Under the pieces are notes generated by a model that had not been told where the DNA came from, did not search any database, and saw only the letters and a program-made list of their open reading frames with translations. Below, piece after piece: positions 29,534-35,117 of a stretch of 35,117 nt of DNA. Source of the stretch: an uncultured Propionibacteriaceae bacterium (GTDB taxonomy: Bacteria > Actinomycetota > Actinomycetes > Propionibacteriales > Propionibacteriaceae); the NCBI GenBank assembly GCA_938012815.1, contig CALLVV010000096.1:1-35117 (forward strand), given 5' to 3'. The translations under genes and the position numbers were made by a program. Numbering within the stretch: the stretch's first letter is position 1; every line of letters begins with the position of its first letter.

Positions 29534-30468
29534 TTCCCTCCGCCGGTCCATTTCAGTTCCGAAATCGACGCAAGTTCACCGTGCTGGTCGATGGCCTGCC
29601 GCAGCTTCGCGGTGGCTTCATCCAGGGTGGGGATCTTGGCGAGGTCCTCACAACCTTGATCCACGACCAGATGGCATGCGGTGCGCAGCCGCAAGCCGTC
29701 CTGCCTGAACAAGCTGGCCAGTTCGAAATCGACGAGGGCGTTCAACACCGCTTCGGATTTCTCGCCGAGACCATAGGACTGAATCTGCCCATGATCCACG
29801 ACGACGAACGCTGTAATGTCGCGGGCCGTGTACTCGACCCGCTGGTGCGGCACCATGCCGTACCCCTCCTTGGCTCCCCGCCCATCCTCGTTGCTGGGGT
29901 TCACCGAATCCGTCTTCACCCCGCCGGAGACCGCAGGACGCACGTCAAGGGCGTCGATGAAACAGGTGATGGCCCGGGCGATCTTCGGCTGGGAGGGCCA
30001 CGGTTTCTGAGCGAAGAACACACCATGGATCAGGGACACCGGGTCCAGATCAAAAATGGCCTTGGCGAGAGCGCGGTGATCCACCAGCCTGCCCTTGACC
30101 AACCCGAGTCTGTTCTTCAGCCAGTCCTTTCCGGTCTCACCGTCAATCGTGGCGTCCATCAGGTAGGCGCTGGCCAGTCTGTGGGCCTCGAGACGGGAGC
30201 TGGTCAGGAACCCACCGTCAGCATCGACGACGCGCACATACGGCAGGCCATGCAGAGCCTCCGCCTGGTCGTTGGCCGCCGAATCCCAGGTGCACAGTTC
30301 CAACCGGTTCGCCATCGACTGGGGCGACTCCAGGTGAAGGGCCTGCACCCACCCCTCGCCGGGCACATGGGCCTGGTAGGTGGCCGCTCCGAGATCGGGG
30401 AACCCGGTTGGCTGGAACCGGAATCCGACGGCGGACCGGAGGGTCAGATTGAGGACGGTGCTGGTCAT
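29530..30468 (-). CDS. csb1: Csb1: type I-G Cas7 backbone protein
   Basis: Forms the helical backbone that holds crRNA in the I-G Cascade. 312 residues from ATG 30468, which overlaps the csx17 stop by four bases and has AGGAGC upstream; the frame is open further but lies inside csx17. Family features: TLRSAVGFRFQPTGFPDLGAATY at the start, SPQSMANRLE around residue 50, and the central LDPVSLIHGVFFAQKPWPSQPKIARAITCFIDALDV, matching GSU0053/Csb1 proteins. VEYTARDITAFVVVD is another conserved strand pair. Normal length, no damage seen. Confidence 0.95.
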   Translation of the reverse strand: MTSTVLNLTLRSAVGFRFQPTGFPDLGAATYQAHVPGEGWVQALHLESPQSMANRLELCTWDSAANDQAEALHGLPYVRVVDADGGFLTSSRLEAHRLASAYLMDATIDGETGKDWLKNRLGLVKGRLVDHRALAKAIFDLDPVSLIHGVFFAQKPWPSQPKIARAITCFIDALDVRPAVSGGVKTDSVNPSNEDGRGAKEGYGMVPHQRVEYTARDITAFVVVDHGQIQSYGLGEKSEAVLNALVDFELASLFRQDGLRLRTACHLVVDQGCEDLAKIPTLDEATAKLRQAIDQHGELASISELKWTGGGK

Positions 30469-32660
30469 TGCAGTGCTCCTTCGTAGAGGTCGGTGGTTTC
30501 GTAAGACTCTGTGTTCTCGACTTCTGGTGCGCTCCTTCTGAGCGCCCAGGGCTTCGAGGGCGCTGCCAGAGCCGCGAGAATTCGTGGTCCCAGGCCGGGC
30601 TGGGACATACGTGTGGAATGAGTGTGAACCTGGATGTCGGTTTCCTTGGGCCAAGGGAGACTGACCGTTCCTCGGTTGATCACACCGCTCGCGGCGCGGT
30701 GTACGTCAGCGACACGGTCGGCACGCAACTGAAGGGGCCAGCCGGGTTCGAGCCCCACCGCCACTCCCGTCGCATCCGGCGCTGTTCCCCGCACGCGCAC
30801 GGACCCGGACGCGAGGGCCTGGAGAATCGCCAAGGTCGGGTCCAAGAACAAGCACTTGCCATCCGATGTCATGTTGTCCATGTACTTTCTGCCGCTCCAA
30901 TCGACGGCCAGGAAAGCCAGCAGGTGATGGGTGACGAGGTCGTCGTCGAGAAGTCCCCCAACCCAGGCGTGGATGTCGGTCCAGGGCACCAGGTACCGAT
31001 GAGACAGGAAGGGCAGCCATCCCCGGGCCGGGCGGGTGTCCTCCCCCGGATGCTGCGCCAGCCACACCACCAGGTCCGCCAGCACGTCGACGGTGGGTCT
31101 GACTCCGAGACCGGGCACCATCACCTCGGGGTCGATCGGATCTTTGGGATTCTTGGGATCGGCGCCGACGAGCAGCCGACGAATGGGCTGCCCGCCGCTT
31201 CCCCCGTTCTGTTGGGAAGCAGTGGGCGGCAGGAAGGTCGCGGAGGCGATCCCGGCGGCAATCCGCGCCTCGGGGCTTTTGAGGAACAGCTCCTGACACA
31301 CAGGGATGACGGCATTCGCCGGCACCAGCTTCGAGGGATGTCCCAGTTCCTCACGGTTTTTCCGGGAGCGCAAGGCCGTCAGCTCCAGCTCGGTCTGAGC
31401 CCGAAGCATGGCGATTCCATTCCACCACTCGGGGTCCCGCACGAAAGCCGTCACGCTCGCGTCGAATCGGCGCGCCGCGGATTGGGATGCCGCTCCACTG
31501 GCCTTGTGGAACGTCCGGACGCGACGCAGCGGTTTCTTGGCCATGACCACCTCCGGGCGCGCCTTCACCTTGATGTGATCCAGCGGGACGGCGACGAAGG
31601 CCAAGCCGTTTCGTTTGAGGAAACCGAAACGCTGAAAAGCAGAAATGCCCCTGTTCACACCGTAGGAATGCGCCGCCGCATACATGGAGACAGCGTTGTT
31701 GGCGGTTCTTCCGTCCCAGGAAACCCGCGCCTCCTCGAAGACCTGACGTAGCTCCGTCAGCGTGACGCCCTCCAGCAGAGGCGCCCACAGCTCGCCGCGG
31801 CCTTCCTCGTTCACTGCACCCGGGATCGGTCCGTCCGGGCTGGAGGAGACGGTGAAGGGAATAGCCACCCTGGAGTTCTGTTCACCCAGTCTTTTCGCGG
31901 CCGAGGCGGCGAACAGCATGGCCCCTTCCACCATGAGAATGAAAGCCCAAGGGTTGACCATGGCGTCGGCGCTGCCGAACGCGGAGGAACCGGGGGTTCC
32001 CGCCCCGACAGGATCGCCCTGGCCTACGGAGGCAGCGAGTAGTTTCTCTGTCGACCTTCCCCACAGCAGATCCCGCATCCACGCCCGGCTGCGTTCGGGG
32101 TTCGCATCGAGCTCCGGCAGAACGTCCTCCAGCCGTTGGTGAACGTTGGTGCTGAAATCCAGTCGGCCATCATTTCCCCCTGTGCCGAGAATGGGAGGGT
32201 ACTCCGTCTTTTTCGCGGTGAGGACCACACTGGCGTCCATCCACGGCAAGGCATCATCTGGAAGTCGGTTGCGGAGTTCTTGCACGAAGCGTTCCTTCGT
32301 CCATCCTTTTTCCGATTTCGCGGCCAACACCGACCGAATCACCGCAAGAGTATTTCGGTAGGGCGCAAGCCTGTGTGCGGTGGAGGATTCCAATATCCGG
32401 ATGTATTCCAACGGTGTCTTGTCTTTCGCACCGAAACCACTGCCGGCATTCCACGGAGAGAAAACCGGAGTGGGAACGAAATCCCGGACGAAAAACTCGG
32501 CGACGTCCTCCACCTCGGTGTCCATGTGGAACACACCGTCGCGCCAGCCGAACCGCGCCGCAGGATCGGCCTGTTCGGAGATTCCCCTGGCCACCCCGAG
32601 CGCCGCCAGGTAGTTGATCAGGGGAACACACCCCAGGCCGGGAAACACGTGTGTGGTCAT
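30465..32660 (-). CDS. csx17: Csx17: type I-G Cas8 large subunit
   Basis: Large subunit of the I-G effector, expected to recognise the PAM and recruit Cas3. 731 residues. The start is diagnostic: GLGCVPLINYLAALGVARGISEQADPAARFGW, then FFVRDFVPTPVFSPWNAGSGF near residues 57-77, the Csx17 signature. Later segments include PWAFILMVEGAMLFAAS and EGVTLTELRQVFEEARV. ATG overlaps the cas3 stop by four bases and its own stop overlaps csb1, so effector genes are translationally coupled. The presence of this protein, not Cas8a/b/c or Cas10d, defines the subtype. Confidence 0.95.
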   Translation of the reverse strand: MTTHVFPGLGCVPLINYLAALGVARGISEQADPAARFGWRDGVFHMDTEVEDVAEFFVRDFVPTPVFSPWNAGSGFGAKDKTPLEYIRILESSTAHRLAPYRNTLAVIRSVLAAKSEKGWTKERFVQELRNRLPDDALPWMDASVVLTAKKTEYPPILGTGGNDGRLDFSTNVHQRLEDVLPELDANPERSRAWMRDLLWGRSTEKLLAASVGQGDPVGAGTPGSSAFGSADAMVNPWAFILMVEGAMLFAASAAKRLGEQNSRVAIPFTVSSSPDGPIPGAVNEEGRGELWAPLLEGVTLTELRQVFEEARVSWDGRTANNAVSMYAAAHSYGVNRGISAFQRFGFLKRNGLAFVAVPLDHIKVKARPEVVMAKKPLRRVRTFHKASGAASQSAARRFDASVTAFVRDPEWWNGIAMLRAQTELELTALRSRKNREELGHPSKLVPANAVIPVCQELFLKSPEARIAAGIASATFLPPTASQQNGGSGGQPIRRLLVGADPKNPKDPIDPEVMVPGLGVRPTVDVLADLVVWLAQHPGEDTRPARGWLPFLSHRYLVPWTDIHAWVGGLLDDDLVTHHLLAFLAVDWSGRKYMDNMTSDGKCLFLDPTLAILQALASGSVRVRGTAPDATGVAVGLEPGWPLQLRADRVADVHRAASGVINRGTVSLPWPKETDIQVHTHSTRMSQPGLGPRILAALAAPSKPWALRRSAPEVENTESYETTDLYEGALQ

Positions 32661-35117
32661 TCTTCGATTCCTTCCACGACGGGGAGTTCGAGGTTGGCGC
32701 TGGCCCGCCAGTCGGCCATGCGCACCAAGGTTTCGAGATAGGCCAGACGGAACGGTCCGAGGCGCTCCAGAAGAGCCAGGGCGTTGGTGGTCCAGGACTC
32801 GGGCCCGCTCCGGAAGATGCCGTGGTCAACCACCGATTCGGGCAGCTCGATTCCGGGCAGCGTCACAGCATTGATGGGTTCTTTATCGACACATCCGAGG
32901 AAACTCAGGCCGTCAACTCCGTCGTAGCGGGGATCGCGGGCAGTGATGCGGATGTGTCCGTGATGCGCCGCGATCAGATACAACACGAGAGGATGCAGCT
33001 CAGGCTCCACTCCCAGGTCGATCAGCAGCTGCCGTCCAGCATCGGTACGCAGCATGAACACCGAGATCAGCTCGTGCCGGAATCCGGAACGTCGCTCCGC
33101 CCGGGCATTCTTCTGATCGCCCACCATGAGTTCGCGCCCCACTCGGAGTGGGGCAGTTCCGGGAGATTTCGCGTACAGCTGTTCCGGGTCATCGGGAGGT
33201 GTGTCCGCGTTCGCCTCCAGCAGGGCCCGCGCCCAGTCATGGTGGGCCTTGCCGAGGTCGTGGAGCACACCGGCGACAGCCGCTGCGTGCAGGTGTGTGT
33301 CGTCGATCCCGGCCGGACGGAGCACCTTGGCGAGGGCCTCGACCTGTTCCCGAGTGTCCGCGAGGTGCTGGTGCAGGGTGACCCATCCGTTTCCTCTGGC
33401 CCCGGTGTCCTGGGAACCGGTAATGCTCTCGGGAGTAGTCGCATCCGAGAGGTTGTGCGCATCGACGTGGTCCTGGACCGTGTGCTTCTCGCCAGGGTCG
33501 AAGCCGTGTTCGATGCTGTAGCCGCCGAGCCCGGCCTCCAGCAGGATCAGCTGTTGGGGTCGCAGCTGATCCGCCCGTACGGGAACCCAACAGTCATCCT
33601 GGATCGAGAAGGTCCAGGCCCGCTGGTCTCTTCGTTCCCTGTTGTCCTTCCGGTTCAACAGTTTCTTCGCCCGGCTCATCGAAACGCCACAGCGGAGCGG
33701 CTGGCCGGGAATCTCAGCCGCCAGCTTCCCTTGCGCAATGGAGCCGTTCGGTATCCAGGCCAACTGAACGTCGAGGTCCTTGTCAGGACGGATGTAGCAG
33801 CTGATGTCGATGTCGTTGCCCGTCAGGTCAGGGGTGGTGTCGAACAGTTGACGGAAGTCGCAGCGACGCAGGATGCGCAGTTCCAGATCCTCCGGCGGTA
33901 TGTCGTCGCCCAACCGGTGGAGCTGGGCACTGGTCAACGACATGCCCTCCGCGCGCCTCAAGGCCCCGACCGCGCACGCGACCTGTTCCGAGTCGTACGG
34001 GTGTCCCTTGGCGGATTCACGCCAGTGAACCACCGCTTCTCCCACCGGGTATCGGGCAGCCCTGTTGCAGCGCCCGGCCCGTTGGACGACGGACGCCCAC
34101 GGGGCGGCCTCGGTGATGAGGGTGCGGGCATCGATGTCCACCCCGGCCTCGATCGCCTGGGTCGCGACGACGATCCCTCCGTCGCGCGCAATCCCGCGCA
34201 GCTTCTCGAGCTGGGCCTTGCGTTCCACCCCACGAAACTGGGAGTGAATCAGCAACCTGGACTCGTCCGGGGCCAATTTGCCGACCTCCCGGTAGGCGTC
34301 GACGGCGGCATCAACCGTGTTCACCACCACCAGGGTGAGGGTCCCGGGTTGGTGGCGTTCGATGATCTGAGCGGCGAACTCCTTCGGTTTGTCGACCGGG
34401 GGAAATTCCTTGATCGTTCGTTCGGCCGACATGCGCCGGAGCAGCTCCGGGGACTCCGACGACTCGTCGATCCCCAGCACGTCGGCACCCTCCCAGGGGT
34501 TGTCGACGGTATCCAGGACGCTTTCATCGATGGTGGCCGACATGATCATGAGCCGGCTCGGCTCCGCCGTGCCGAGTTCCCGCTGGAAAGCCGCGAGTTG
34601 GCGCAGGGTGGCGGTGGCCTGGGGCGCGAGCTGGACCTCGTCGACCACAACCAGGGCACCGTTCCCGATGAGCGCGAAGTCGATCGGGTAGGACGCCCGG
34701 AAGGTTCCGTATCCTCGCGCAAGCCCCCGCGACACCCCCATGTCGATGGTGCCGATGACGATGCTGGGGCGGTGCAGGTTCATGCGCCAGTCCTGCTGGG
34801 AGGACCGGATATCACGGCCACCCATGAGCACGTGCACGCCGACCGCATCCAACAGCCCGAGCTGGTCGAGCCAGCCACGGACCGTTTCCTCGTACTGCTC
34901 CACCAGCGTGCGCGATGGCAGGAGGACGACCAGTCGTCGCGGGGTCGCCGCCCGAACCGAGGTATCGGGATGGAAGAGCAACCGCCACACATAGGCCAGG
35001 ACCACGGCCGTCTTGCCCGATCCCGTCGGCGCCCGCAACGCGTCGGGGAAACCCTCCTCGGCAAGGCGCATATATTCCCCGCGAGGGCGGGGATGATCCG
35101 ACGGCCGCGTCGATTCT
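32657..35117 (-). CDS. cas3: Cas3 helicase-nuclease with C-terminal HD domain, 5' end cut by window
   Basis: Degrades target DNA after recruitment by the effector. The frame is open to the window edge (reads RPSDHPRPRGEYMRLAEEGF before Walker A), so a few tens of residues at most are probably missing; an internal ATG at 35071 is not the likely start. SF2 helicase motifs in order: Walker A RAPTGSGKTAVV (about 35010-35040), DEVQ in VVVDEVQLAP in place of DEAH (about 34630-34650), MSATID (about 34525-34545), and motif VI QRAGRCNRAARYP. The HD nuclease, GVLHDLGKAHHDW (about 33230-33275), lies at the C-terminal side, the arrangement typical of type I-G and opposite to most Cas3 proteins. It is the first gene of the visible operon. 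Confidence 0.95.
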   Translation of the reverse strand, partial: ESTRPSDHPRPRGEYMRLAEEGFPDALRAPTGSGKTAVVLAYVWRLLFHPDTSVRAATPRRLVVLLPSRTLVEQYEETVRGWLDQLGLLDAVGVHVLMGGRDIRSSQQDWRMNLHRPSIVIGTIDMGVSRGLARGYGTFRASYPIDFALIGNGALVVVDEVQLAPQATATLRQLAAFQRELGTAEPSRLMIMSATIDESVLDTVDNPWEGADVLGIDESSESPELLRRMSAERTIKEFPPVDKPKEFAAQIIERHQPGTLTLVVVNTVDAAVDAYREVGKLAPDESRLLIHSQFRGVERKAQLEKLRGIARDGGIVVATQAIEAGVDIDARTLITEAAPWASVVQRAGRCNRAARYPVGEAVVHWRESAKGHPYDSEQVACAVGALRRAEGMSLTSAQLHRLGDDIPPEDLELRILRRCDFRQLFDTTPDLTGNDIDISCYIRPDKDLDVQLAWIPNGSIAQGKLAAEIPGQPLRCGVSMSRAKKLLNRKDNRERRDQRAWTFSIQDDCWVPVRADQLRPQQLILLEAGLGGYSIEHGFDPGEKHTVQDHVDAHNLSDATTPESITGSQDTGARGNGWVTLHQHLADTREQVEALAKVLRPAGIDDTHLHAAAVAGVLHDLGKAHHDWARALLEANADTPPDDPEQLYAKSPGTAPLRVGRELMVGDQKNARAERRSGFRHELISVFMLRTDAGRQLLIDLGVEPELHPLVLYLIAAHHGHIRITARDPRYDGVDGLSFLGCVDKEPINAVTLPGIELPESVVDHGIFRSGPESWTTNALALLERLGPFRLAYLETLVRMADWRASANLELPVVEGIEE

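Noticed and set aside
30744..30760. GGTTCGAGCCCC resembling a tRNA T-arm
   Set aside because: It lies inside csx17 coding sequence and no cloverleaf can be folded around it. No tRNA or rRNA gene was seen anywhere in the window.

Overview
The window is high-GC DNA from an actinobacterium. The dcw-type kinase/division cluster (fhaA-fhaB-pstP-rodA-pbpA-pknB, pabA, DUF881, crgA) is typical of Actinobacteria. MeaB (methylmalonyl-CoA mutase chaperone) together with the overall gene style suggests Propionibacteriaceae, perhaps an Arachnia- or Tessaracoccus-like organism. That placement is inference from gene content; I could not run a phylogeny.

Layout. (1) 1-863: 3' part of a UDP-glucose 6-dehydrogenase. 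(2) 988-1257: a histone-like HU protein with its own promoter and terminator. (3) 1412-4094, minus strand: a tightly coupled three-gene operon (acetyltransferase, PLP aminotransferase, Gfo/Idh/MocA oxidoreductase) resembling the Wbp/Wlb route to 2,3-diacetamido sugars. (4) 4368-5399: meaB. (5) 5595-13077: FHA proteins, PP2C phosphatase, SEDS polymerase RodA, class B PBP and PASTA kinase PknB in one operon controlling cell-wall synthesis; no pknA is present. (6) 13143-18535, minus strand: pabA/trpG and DUF881, separated by an accessory insert. The insert holds a secreted SGNH-hydrolase/vWA/PKD protein interrupted by an in-frame amber codon, plus two tandem near-identical lipoprotein genes, one frameshifted. 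(7) 18625-21164: crgA, a HAD phosphatase and a class II lysyl-tRNA synthetase. (8) 21178-22174, minus strand: two tandem paralogous membrane proteins starting MIIYRGWG. (9) 22243-24893: a metal-homeostasis island. A cupin and a DUF4213/DUF364 gene lie behind a DtxR/IdeR-like box, and diverge from an autoregulated ArsR-type repressor coupled to a His-rich CDF metal exporter. (10) 25153-35117: a type I-G (formerly I-U) CRISPR-Cas locus. It has ten repeats and nine spacers, then cas2, a cas4-cas1 fusion, csb2 (cas5-cas6), csb1 (cas7), csx17 (cas8) and cas3 with a C-terminal HD domain, cut off by the window edge. The cas genes and the array all read on the minus strand.

How the parts work together. 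The PknB/PstP/FHA set senses and tunes peptidoglycan synthesis by the RodA-PbpA pair, and CrgA links it to the divisome. The ArsR-CDF pair should export zinc-like metals under a palindromic operator that covers the arsR -10 and start codon. The I-G locus appears complete for adaptation (Cas4-Cas1, Cas2), processing (Csb2) and interference (Csx17, Csb1, Cas3), with the leader between cas2 and the array.

The strongest candidates for follow-up are the amber-interrupted surface protein with a truncated sorting signal, the decaying lipoprotein duplication, the arsR operator, the leaderless-promoter pattern at several genes, the meaB hairpin and the degenerate tail of the CRISPR array. The CRISPR system itself is a known subtype; I found no clear evidence of a wholly new system.
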